Below, piece by piece: positions 1-5,676 of a stretch of DNA of 6,821 bases (the stretch's first letter is position 1; each line of letters starts with the position of its first letter). The stretch covers positions 1 to 6,821 of the forward strand of contig JAGCSS010000021.1 of NCBI GenBank assembly GCA_017964055.1, given 5' to 3'. Position numbers and translations under genes: made by a program. Origin of the DNA: Lachnospiraceae bacterium. Lineage in GTDB: Bacteria > Bacillota > Clostridia > Lachnospirales > Lachnospiraceae. A model generated the notes under the pieces. The model saw only the letters and a program-made list of their open reading frames with translations, ran no database searches and was not told the DNA's origin.

Positions 1-23
1 AATCGAAATAAAACATCGGAGAC

Positions 24-67
24 TAAAAAGATCCCGACAGTGTCATTCACGACACCGCCGGGATCTT
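24..67 (-). terminator. Intrinsic terminator of the exported-protein gene
   Basis: A hairpin lies 15 bases beyond the stop codon of the minus-strand gene that ends at 82. The outer arms AAGATCCCG (28-36) and CGGGATCTT (59-67) pair perfectly over 9 bp. After a 3+3 internal loop, GTGTC (40-44) pairs with GACAC (51-55) around a 6-base loop. Read on the minus strand, the stem ends in a run of five T (25-29). This is a standard factor-independent terminator, and it suggests the exported-protein gene is the last or only gene of its transcript. Confidence 0.85.
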
Positions 68-81
68 CCTGGCTTATCTGA

Positions 82-2223
82 TCAATTAATATACTCTTCG
101 GGAGACTTTCTCATCAATTGCAACATCTCTTTCATCGTCATTTTACTCAAAAGATTCAAGTATCTTTCATCATTCTTAACGATCAGTTCACTGACCAACA
201 CGCCTCCGCTCAATTCATACTCCTGCATCGAAAGCGTTCGATCTACCAAAAGATATTTATACTTGATATTGCTTTCGATCAAATTCTTGAGCGCAGAATA
301 TGACTCCGGGTTTAAATACTCTCTCGTAGAACTCAGCACTTGAATATCTGAAACCCAAGCGTCGTAAGCATCTCGATAGAGAACGAATTCTTCATCCGTA
401 ATACCGGCGATCACCCGATAAAAGTCATCACACCGTTCCGATACAACAGAACCCGGATCGACTTCAGAACCATCTCCTGTCAAATATTCCTCCGGTTTCT
501 GAAGAAAGCGTTTAATAAACGTCTGCGCATTTGCTTCAAAAGAAGGCGCATAATATACTGCTTTGTTCAACGAAGCGCGACTGATCTCATTGTTCTCCTC
601 TCTCACATCATTTGCCAGAGAAAGCGTCTTACTGTTACGAGATACAACTGCCGCCTCAAAGAGTGTTCTGGAAAGCAGGTTTGTATCCTGTCTGTATTTG
701 TTAATAACCGCGAACACAAGTTCGGAATTCTCATCCACTAAATTCTTCAGGGTTCCAAACTCAACGAGTTGTGTAAGCCATAGATTACCATCATTAATAC
801 CCATAGAGGAATTCCTTGCCGCGTCGACCCATATACTGTATGCATCGTCAAATCTGCTTAAAAGGTCATCCGAAATAGTTGCAAGATTTCTCTGCAATTC
901 ACCTTCCTCACGATCATCTATAGAAACGAAAATCTCTCTGGTTGCGCCCGAATTTACAGACTCCTCAAAAGAGAGTTCTTGTTCCCGGGAAGCGATCATA
1001 TAATATCTTCCAATACTTCCGTAGGCCCCTCCTTCTAGTGAATTACGAGGATGGAATATTCTCTCACTCTCCCCAAGTTTACTCTCCCATGCGTATCCAT
1101 GGGGAACAGCATTTCCGGGTTTCTTTACAGAAGCATGCTGCCACTGTGCATTGAGTGTGTAGAGATCCACAATAGAAGACGAAGAAATACTCGTTGATAC
1201 ATAGGTGGTCGCCCCCGCATATCTCTGAGGGTTGTTACCATAAAAATTGTCAAATGCAACCAAGGGATTAGCATTATACCAAGGCTCCATAAATGATAAA
1301 TAATACGGGTTGGACTCGGGAGCATAAAACGGATTGATCCATCTGCTTGTTATACCCCCTGACCAAGCTATGCAATTATATACATTTGTACTTGGTCCCG
1401 ATTTGATTGAATCAATAGCCTTTAAGTTCGGAAAATCGCTTATATTCGCATAACCATCTGAACAATCAGAATAAATATCTGCCGTACCGATATTTGTTGA
1501 ATTATACGCCGACACAAAAACATAACTTTGCTGACCATTCAGATTCTTATGCACCCGAGAATGATTACCCCAATTAAAATCTCCATATACCGGTTCTCCA
1601 TTGTACCCATAATCATCACTCTTAGCCAATACTCTGTGAGATGCATCCATTACATATAGGATCGTGTCAACGCCTACACTATTTGAAGTAAAAAAGTTTC
1701 TGGTCCCGGAATATCCCAGACATAACAGTTTATAGCCTCCAAGCTGTGCATTTTCAGCCAGAAGCGCCCCGTTCTTATAAACATTACAATACCCGGTGGT
1801 GTTCCCATAACAGCGAACTAACAGCGTGTATGAACCAGTGGTCGGAACAGTTACCGAAATCCGAGAAAAGACGGTTCCGTTATAATCATCATTAGCCCAA
1901 GAATTTGAAGCCGTGGGGTTGGATGAATAAAACAAGTGAATAACCGTATCTGAATTCGAATGAGAAGTTGCTTTTGCAGTAGACACGGTTATAGTTTCTC
2001 CTGCAGTTAATGATAATGATGTACGGTATGTATATTGAATGGGTGCATTCTCAACATAAGCATATGGATAATTGGGATCATTATCCCTAGGTTGGTCTGA
2101 CGCTGCACTATCTTTTATCCCCAGAGCTCTGGCCCTGGGGGCAATAAACAAAACAGTTATTGACATAAGAATTGCAGACAAAACAAGGGATAGTATAAGA
2201 AAACCTTTTACTTTTCTGTTCAT
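82..2223 (-). CDS. Exported multidomain protein: two PPC-like beta domains, Cys/His domain, duplicated helical tail
   Basis: This is a 713-residue protein with an ATG start and a Shine-Dalgarno AAGGAGA just upstream. Residues 1-33 form a signal peptide: basic start (NRKVKG), hydrophobic core about 7-28, and ARA at 31-33 as a possible signal peptidase I site. There is no lipobox. Residues about 62-150 and 160-254 look like two beta-sandwich domains of the bacterial pre-peptidase C-terminal (PPC) kind; they share DT-[VI]-x-L-[FY], an acidic [NS]DDY turn, an SR pair and a closing SYxxxV strand. Residues about 262-410 contain YNCIAWSGG (Cys284), WQHASVKKPG (His363), AWESKLG (378-384), IFHP (389-392) and GGAYG...RYY (398-408). 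That pattern matches an uncharacterised domain family I remember as DUF7689 (number from memory). The Cys/His spacing resembles papain or NlpC/P60 folds, but catalysis is only inferred. Residues about 457-711 are helical and contain an internal duplication. The gene is more AT-rich than its neighbours and stands alone between promoter and terminator. Its function is unknown; a surface or secreted hydrolase is one possibility. Confidence 0.85.
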   Translation of the reverse strand: MNRKVKGFLILSLVLSAILMSITVLFIAPRARALGIKDSAASDQPRDNDPNYPYAYVENAPIQYTYRTSLSLTAGETITVSTAKATSHSNSDTVIHLFYSSNPTASNSWANDDYNGTVFSRISVTVPTTGSYTLLVRCYGNTTGYCNVYKNGALLAENAQLGGYKLLCLGYSGTRNFFTSNSVGVDTILYVMDASHRVLAKSDDYGYNGEPVYGDFNWGNHSRVHKNLNGQQSYVFVSAYNSTNIGTADIYSDCSDGYANISDFPNLKAIDSIKSGPSTNVYNCIAWSGGITSRWINPFYAPESNPYYLSFMEPWYNANPLVAFDNFYGNNPQRYAGATTYVSTSISSSSIVDLYTLNAQWQHASVKKPGNAVPHGYAWESKLGESERIFHPRNSLEGGAYGSIGRYYMIASREQELSFEESVNSGATREIFVSIDDREEGELQRNLATISDDLLSRFDDAYSIWVDAARNSSMGINDGNLWLTQLVEFGTLKNLVDENSELVFAVINKYRQDTNLLSRTLFEAAVVSRNSKTLSLANDVREENNEISRASLNKAVYYAPSFEANAQTFIKRFLQKPEEYLTGDGSEVDPGSVVSERCDDFYRVIAGITDEEFVLYRDAYDAWVSDIQVLSSTREYLNPESYSALKNLIESNIKYKYLLVDRTLSMQEYELSGGVLVSELIVKNDERYLNLLSKMTMKEMLQLMRKSPEEYIN
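91..855 (-). repeat. Internal duplication encoded in the 3' third of the exported-protein gene
   Basis: Two copies of a helical module can be aligned by eye at protein level. Copy A covers residues about 457-581 (bases 481-855) and copy B about 615-711 (bases 91-381). Matching blocks in the same order are FDDAYSIWV (458-466) with YRDAYDAWV (616-624), FGTLKNLVDEN (489-499) with YSALKNLIESN (642-652), and FLQKPEEYL (573-581) with LMRKSPEEYI (702-711). A linker rich in G, D, S and P (582-592) separates them. Copy B is shorter in the middle. The DNA is diverged, so this is an old duplication and not a recent tandem repeat. Confidence 0.7.
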
Positions 2224-2230
2224 AAATGCT

Positions 2231-2237
2231 TCTCCTT
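2231..2237 (-). promoter_or_regulatory. Ribosome binding site of the exported-protein gene
   Basis: On the minus strand AAGGAGA lies 7 bases before the ATG at 2223-2221. It fixes the start at the residue that opens a well-formed signal peptide. Confidence 0.85.
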
Positions 2238-2278
2238 GCAGTTATCCTTAATAAACACTCAAACTCAACTTCAACTAT

Positions 2279-2307
2279 ATATTACAAAAAACAACTGCGA
2301 ATGTCAA
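2279..2307 (-). promoter_or_regulatory. Sigma-A type promoter of the exported-protein gene
   Basis: On the minus strand a perfect -35 box TTGACA (2307-2302) is followed by a 17-base spacer and TAATAT (2284-2279) as the -10 box, which matches 4 of 6 consensus bases. The expected start of transcription is near 2272, giving a leader of about 50 bases before the ATG. The site lies just downstream of the AI-2E gene's terminator, so the exported protein probably has an independent transcript. Three imperfect copies of a hexamer (AGTTGA, AGTTGA, GTTTGA) run from 2276 to 2259 at the predicted start of the RNA. Confidence 0.65.
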
Positions 2308-2337
2308 TACCTAAGCAAACATTCATGATAAACTACA

Positions 2338-2378
2338 GTAAAAATCCCTGACAGAAGATATGTCTTCTGTCAGGGATT
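2338..2378 (-). terminator. Intrinsic terminator of the AI-2E family gene
   Basis: A perfect 16-bp stem, AATCCCTGACAGAAGA (2343-2358) with TCTTCTGTCAGGGATT (2363-2378), closes a 4-base loop (2359-2362). It begins 6 bases after the TAG stop at 2387-2385. On the minus strand the stem ends in a T run (five T, partly inside the stem) and then ACTG. The plus-strand side has no T run, so it works in one direction. It separates the AI-2E gene from the exported-protein gene. Confidence 0.9.
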
Positions 2379-2384
2379 GAAATC

Positions 2385-3734
2385 CTATTCTGATTTGTTT
2401 TCTATATTATCGCTCTGACTATTATTCTCAGACGCATCGACCGCGTACGCTCCGACATCGAGGGCATCATCGAGTGCATCCTCAATGTTCTTCTCATCCG
2501 GGATCATATCGACCAGGCCGGACGAATAATACTCCGAAGTCTTCACCGGCAAATGCTTCTTCTTCAACTGGCGAGCTGCCCAGTTCGTAACGATATGGTA
2601 AACGACAGCGAACATCGGAACACCGAACAGAAGTCCGAGGAAACCAAAGATCTTGCCGAAGAAGATGATGGAGAACAGAACCCAGAAACCATTGAGGCCC
2701 GTGGTGTTGCCGATGATCTTCGGGCTGATGATATTGCCCTCGACTTGCTGCAGGATCAGGATCATAATGGTGAACTTCAGAGCCGCGAGCGGATCGACCA
2801 ACAGGATCAGGATGATACTGGGAATGGCGCCGATGTACGGTCCGAAGAACGGGATCACGTTTGTCATCGCAACGATGACGGCAACCAGCAGCGGGTCCGG
2901 CAGGGACAAGATGTTCATCAACATGAACACTACACATCCCAGGATGAATGAATCTGCCAGCGCACCACGAATGTAACGTCCGAAAACGGCGTGCGCGTAA
3001 GCAAATTCGGAGAGGACAGCATCCGCCATCTTCTTTCCGCCGATCGCATAAAGCATCTTCCGGCTCTGCGCCAGGAAGGTCTGCTTGCTGTTCAGGATAT
3101 AGATGGTAACGATAAACGAAATAAAGGTGTTGACGATGGTCGTGACCACGGTAGATACGCCGCTCACGATGCTGCTCAGGATCGGGCCTGCCGATGCCTT
3201 CAGCCAGTCCATCATGGCTCCGCCCTTGATCCACTCCTTTACCTCAGCTACGATTTTCTCGTAGTACGGCATGATGAATTCTTCCGCCTGCGGATAATTA
3301 TGCAGCCAGCCCTTCAAGCGTTCGCCGAGCGTGGCGGAGTTGCTGTCAAAACCATTGACGATGTTTTTGATGCTCCGGTAAGCTTCCGGGATGATCACGG
3401 CAAATATCGAAACGATTACGAGCAGGACCACAAGCAACGCCAGGATACTGCTGACGCATCGACATTTATGCTCCGCCGCCGCCTGATCTTTCGCCCAGTG
3501 GAACTTTACGAAAACCTTCGAAAGATGGCGGTTCAGGAAGCAGAAGAACGGGTTCACCAGATAGGCGATCAGAACACCTGCGATAAATGGAGTCAGCATG
3601 CTGAAGAAACCGCCGATGACGCCCATCACGTGGTCCCAGCGCAAGCAGAAAAAGTATAACAGGATCGCGGCCGCCAAAACGCAAAACGCCGTAACTCCTA
3701 CCGAAACGTACTTCTTGATCTCCTGCTTTTTCAT
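2385..3734 (-). CDS. AI-2E family transporter (PerM/YdbI/TqsA-type membrane protein)
   Basis: This 449-residue integral membrane protein belongs to the AI-2E (formerly UPF0118) family. Hydrophobic segments appear at about 12-30, 38-62, 93-116, 185-214, 262-311, 315-330 and 345-383, consistent with the family's usual eight or so helices. The long soluble loop after the third segment (about 117-180) is also typical. Family landmarks are FGRYIRGALADS (251-262), TNVIPFFGPYIGAIPS (291-306), QQVEGNIISPKIIG (329-342) and the glycine-rich GFLGLLFGVPMF (364-375). Members include the E. coli autoinducer-2 exporter TqsA, but others have been described as Na+/H+ antiporters, so the substrate cannot be read from sequence. 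The tail (about 408-449) is acidic and probably cytoplasmic and disordered. The ATG start is supported by GGAGG 8 bases upstream. A terminator lies between this gene and the upstream lipoprotein gene, and another follows the stop codon. Confidence 0.93.
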   Translation of the reverse strand: MKKQEIKKYVSVGVTAFCVLAAAILLYFFCLRWDHVMGVIGGFFSMLTPFIAGVLIAYLVNPFFCFLNRHLSKVFVKFHWAKDQAAAEHKCRCVSSILALLVVLLVIVSIFAVIIPEAYRSIKNIVNGFDSNSATLGERLKGWLHNYPQAEEFIMPYYEKIVAEVKEWIKGGAMMDWLKASAGPILSSIVSGVSTVVTTIVNTFISFIVTIYILNSKQTFLAQSRKMLYAIGGKKMADAVLSEFAYAHAVFGRYIRGALADSFILGCVVFMLMNILSLPDPLLVAVIVAMTNVIPFFGPYIGAIPSIILILLVDPLAALKFTIMILILQQVEGNIISPKIIGNTTGLNGFWVLFSIIFFGKIFGFLGLLFGVPMFAVVYHIVTNWAARQLKKKHLPVKTSEYYSSGLVDMIPDEKNIEDALDDALDVGAYAVDASENNSQSDNIENKSE

Positions 3735-3742
3735 AGCATTGC

Positions 3743-3747
3743 CCTCC
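3743..3747 (-). promoter_or_regulatory. Ribosome binding site of the AI-2E gene
   Basis: GGAGG on the minus strand lies 8 bases before the ATG at 3734-3732. An out-of-frame ATG at 3739-3737 is too close to the GGAGG to compete well. The site follows immediately on the T-tract of the upstream terminator, so terminator and translation signal are packed into the same short leader. Confidence 0.8.
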
Positions 3748-3748
3748 G

Positions 3749-3802
3749 AAAAACCAAAATACCCTTCCCTTCATACGTGCGCACACGCTTTCGGGAAGGG
3801 TA
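3749..3802 (-). terminator. Intrinsic terminator of the substrate-binding lipoprotein gene
   Basis: A perfect 10-bp stem, TACCCTTCCC (3760-3769) with GGGAAGGGTA (3793-3802), encloses a 23-base loop. The loop can itself form a 4-bp stem, CGTG (3776-3779) with CACG (3784-3787). On the minus strand the stem is followed by TTTTGGTTTTT (3759-3749). Four A/T pairs beyond a single-base bulge (3756-3759 with 3804-3807) could extend it. It begins 22 bases past the TAA stop at 3827-3825 and ends one base before the GGAGG of the AI-2E gene. It could also act as an attenuator for that gene. Confidence 0.8.
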
Positions 3803-3824
3803 CTTTTAATATACTAGATTTGTC

Positions 3825-5324
3825 TTACTTATATTCAATGGTCGACATGTCGATCACGTACAGAGGATAGAACAAAAATCCGGACAGCCCCTTCTTAACG
3901 GCTACCAGTTTTGCAGGATCCTGGATGTAAACGCTCGCTGCGTCTGCGGTCAGCATCTGCTGCAACTTGTGATAAAGTTCTATCTTCTCCTCCTGGGATG
4001 TGCTTGCGATCGCCTTAGCGTAAATCGTGTCATACTCAGGATTCTTATAGTTGATGAAGTTGTTGGAAGCATCCGAACGGAAACGCTTCATAACATCGCC
4101 GGGCGCGAGCTTCGCATCCACGCCGACTACGGTCGACTGGTACTGTCTGCCGTTGTAAACGTCGGAAAGCCAGGTGCTCCAGTCTACCTTTTTGATCTTC
4201 GCATTCACGCCGATCTTCTTGAACTGCTCTGCCAGCACTTCCGCGGTATCGCAGTGTGCCTCGTAGTTGCCGGGAACGGTGATCTCAAGATCGAAACCAT
4301 TCGGGTAACCGGCATCGGCCAGAAGCTTCTTCGCCTTCTCGACGTCGTAGCTGTAGACATCCTTCGTTGTCTCATCATAATACAGGGACAGAGCGGGGAT
4401 GAAGTGTGTACCGATCTCGTTGCCGTAACCGCCGAATACCATGTCGATGATCTCCTTCGGGTTCATCGCCATATTCAGCGCGCGACGTACGTCCGCGTTG
4501 TTGAGCGGCTCTCTGTCGTTATTCAGGAACAGCGCCTGCACCAGGTTGGTGGGACCTACTTCGATATTGAAATCCTTCGTAAGTTCCTTCGCCTGCTGAT
4601 GTGTCAGATAAGGGTAAATGTCGATCGTGCCTGCCTTCAGCGCCATTACAACGGAGTCCGCATTGGTGATGATACGGAAGGTCACGTCTTTGATCTTCGC
4701 TTTGTCACCCCAGTAATCGTCGAAACGTGTCATTACGAACGAATCCTGCGGTGTGTAGGATACATATTTATAGGGGCCTGTGCCGACCGGATTCTTCGCC
4801 TGATCGTCGTATCCCTTCGGGATGATCGCCGCGGTCATGAATGCGATGAACTCGGTGTTTGCGGAAGTCAGGGTCAGTTTGATCGTCTTCTCATCTACGA
4901 TCTCGACCTTATCTACGGTCTTGAAATCGCTGACCATGGGTGCTTCCTGGCCTTCCAGCTTACCAGCCGCGCGGTCGAGGGAATACTTAACATCCTCTGC
5001 CGTTACGGTCTGGCCGTTGTGGAACTTCACACCCTGACGCAAAACGAAGGTGTACTCGGTTCCGGCATCATTGACCGTGTAGCTCTCTGCTACCGCGCCC
5101 TTCATCTCGCCCGTAGAACTGGGCTTAACGAGGCCTTCAAAAACATTAAACAATACTTCTCTGGTTCCTGCCGCTTCTACTTTGTGAGGGTCAAGACTGT
5201 CAAGGTCCTGCTGTATTCCAACGACTACAGCGTCTGTAGAAGAGGCCTTCTTAGCGCAACCGGCAAATGCAAACAAAGCCGCTACGATAAGAAGCATGCA
5301 TGACAAAAGACTTCTCTTTCTCAT
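3825..5324 (-). CDS. ABC transporter substrate-binding lipoprotein, family 5 (peptide/nickel type)
   Basis: This is a 499-residue extracytoplasmic solute-binding protein that would capture a ligand at the cell surface for an ABC importer. Residues 1-22 are a lipoprotein signal peptide: MRKR start, hydrophobic core, then FAGC with lipidated Cys23 (Phe at -3 is a slightly weak lipobox). SBP_bac_5 landmarks follow: LDSLDPHK (41-48), VFEGLVK (61-67), VAESYTV (78-84), FVLRQGVKFHNGQTVTAEDV (93-112), GTGPYKYVSY (181-190), DVRRALNMAMN (278-288) and AKKLLADAGYPNGF (331-344). About 500 residues is normal for the family. An in-frame ATG at 5393 would add 23 residues, but the one at 5324 is preferred because AAGGAGG lies 4 bases upstream and it gives a clean signal peptide. 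Family 5 ligands include di- and oligopeptides, nickel and opines, so I do not choose between oppA, dppA and nikA. No permease or ATPase gene is adjacent. The gene has a strong promoter overlapped by an inverted repeat, and a terminator directly behind it. Confidence 0.95.
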   Translation of the reverse strand: MRKRSLLSCMLLIVAALFAFAGCAKKASSTDAVVVGIQQDLDSLDPHKVEAAGTREVLFNVFEGLVKPSSTGEMKGAVAESYTVNDAGTEYTFVLRQGVKFHNGQTVTAEDVKYSLDRAAGKLEGQEAPMVSDFKTVDKVEIVDEKTIKLTLTSANTEFIAFMTAAIIPKGYDDQAKNPVGTGPYKYVSYTPQDSFVMTRFDDYWGDKAKIKDVTFRIITNADSVVMALKAGTIDIYPYLTHQQAKELTKDFNIEVGPTNLVQALFLNNDREPLNNADVRRALNMAMNPKEIIDMVFGGYGNEIGTHFIPALSLYYDETTKDVYSYDVEKAKKLLADAGYPNGFDLEITVPGNYEAHCDTAEVLAEQFKKIGVNAKIKKVDWSTWLSDVYNGRQYQSTVVGVDAKLAPGDVMKRFRSDASNNFINYKNPEYDTIYAKAIASTSQEEKIELYHKLQQMLTADAASVYIQDPAKLVAVKKGLSGFLFYPLYVIDMSTIEYK

Positions 5325-5328
5325 GTTT

Positions 5329-5335
5329 CCTCCTT
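5329..5335 (-). promoter_or_regulatory. Ribosome binding site that fixes the lipoprotein start
   Basis: AAGGAGG on the minus strand, 4 bases before the ATG at 5324-5322. It is the strongest Shine-Dalgarno in the window and argues against the longer reading frame that starts at 5393. That longer start would also lie only about one base from the predicted transcription start. Confidence 0.9.
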
Positions 5336-5337
5336 CT

Positions 5338-5352
5338 CGGTGCAGGGCACCG
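5338..5352 (-). other. Small hairpin in the lipoprotein mRNA leader
   Basis: CGGTGC (5338-5343) and GCACCG (5347-5352) form a 6-bp GC-rich stem with a 3-base loop, 2 bases upstream of the Shine-Dalgarno at 5335-5329. It leaves the ribosome site single-stranded and may stabilise the 5' leader or modulate initiation. A role is inferred only from position and stability. Confidence 0.5.
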
Positions 5353-5398
5353 AATAAAAATGTAAGCGTAACGGAAGCCCGAAATCGCTCCAAACTAG

Positions 5399-5427
5399 AT
5401 TATAACAGTGAATGCAGGTGCGGTCAA
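5399..5427 (-). promoter_or_regulatory. Strong sigma-A promoter of the lipoprotein gene
   Basis: On the minus strand TTGACC (5427-5422, 5 of 6 consensus) and a perfect TATAAT (5404-5399) are separated by 17 bases. TG one base before the -10 box makes it an extended -10. The start of transcription would be near 5392, giving a leader of about 68 bases. A long inverted repeat overlaps the -35 box and spacer, so the promoter is probably regulated. Confidence 0.85.
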
Positions 5428-5446
5428 GTATTACCGCCCTGCATTC
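5410..5446. promoter_or_regulatory. Long inverted repeat on the lipoprotein promoter, candidate operator
   Basis: GAATGCAGG (5410-5418) plus GCGGT (5420-5424) is complementary to ACCGC (5433-5437) plus CCTGCATTC (5438-5446). This gives 14 bp with one bulged base at 5419 and an 8-base centre (5425-5432). The -35 box (5422-5427) sits partly in the low-coordinate arm and partly in the centre, and that arm fills most of the -35/-10 spacer. Neither strand has a proper T run after the stem: the minus strand continues ACTGTTATAAT. A protein-binding operator is therefore my first choice. A poor terminator for the upstream GNAT/DUF3006 transcript is the main alternative. Confidence 0.55.
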
Positions 5447-5463
5447 ATCTTACGATTTTATTA

Positions 5464-5482
5464 CGAAAGCGCGACGCTTGCG
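5464..5482 (-). other. Imperfect hairpin after the DUF3006-like gene
   Basis: CGAAAGCG (5464-5471) pairs with CGCTTGCG (5475-5482) at 7 of 8 positions around a 3-base loop, 4 bases past the TGA stop at 5489-5487. On the minus strand it is followed by TAATAAAATCG, with no T run. It may be a weak 3' end for the GNAT/DUF3006 transcript, but the evidence is thin. Confidence 0.3.
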
Positions 5483-5486
5483 AAAC

Positions 5487-5675
5487 TCAAATTTCTTCGC
5501 GACTCACTTCTTCGTACTGCAGCATCGCGTAGTGCAGATACGTTCCTTCATTGATCGTCTCGGGAAGCAGCGCCCGCGCGACCAGTTTCGTCTCGCTTCC
5601 CGGCTCGTCCGGGATCTTACGCAGGTGGGCGTAATCGCCGTCAATGCTTTCTACGATATAATAACAGTCCAGCAT
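5487..5675 (-). CDS. Small DUF3006-like protein
   Basis: This 62-residue protein has no signal peptide or membrane segment. It resembles DUF3006, a family of roughly 70-residue bacterial proteins of unknown function. The recognisable parts are YYIVESIDGDYAHL (5-18), corresponding to the family's opening strand with an EGD- or DGD-type turn, and ALLPETINEGTYLHY (35-49), corresponding to its LLPE...EGD block. The ATG at 5675 is chosen because GAGGAG lies 7 bases upstream and the similarity begins here. Extending the frame to 5789 would only read through the GNAT gene in another frame. One base separates this ATG from the TGA of the GNAT gene (TGA-T-ATG), so the two are almost certainly co-transcribed and probably translationally coupled. 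The C-terminus is acidic. No function is known. Confidence 0.75.
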   Translation of the reverse strand: MLDCYYIVESIDGDYAHLRKIPDEPGSETKLVARALLPETINEGTYLHYAMLQYEEVSREEI

Positions 5676-5676
5676 A

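Noticed and set aside
2494..3234. A 246-codon minus-strand frame within the AI-2E gene
   Set aside because: It reads the AI-2E gene in another frame. The translation is rich in R, H, P and D and has no hydrophobic segments or known motifs.
2991..3659. A 222-codon plus-strand frame opposite the AI-2E gene
   Set aside because: It is antisense to a conserved membrane protein, with no supporting ribosome site or recognisable product.
2385..3734. Naming the AI-2E family protein as an autoinducer-2 exporter
   Set aside because: The family name comes from one member. Others have different reported functions, and nothing nearby (no lux-type genes) supports quorum sensing.
3969..5303. A 444-codon open frame on the plus strand, opposite the lipoprotein gene
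   Set aside because: It lies wholly antisense to a well-supported family 5 binding protein, its translation shows no recognisable domain, and it is best explained by the codon pattern of the real gene.
5325..5393. Longer lipoprotein start at 5393
   Set aside because: It would place 23 residues before a clean lipoprotein signal peptide, ignore the AAGGAGG next to 5324, and start only about one base from the predicted transcription start.
5410..5446. Reading the promoter dyad as the terminator of the GNAT/DUF3006 transcript
   Set aside because: Not excluded, but neither side has a T run directly after the stem, and its fit over the -35 box and spacer is better explained by regulation.
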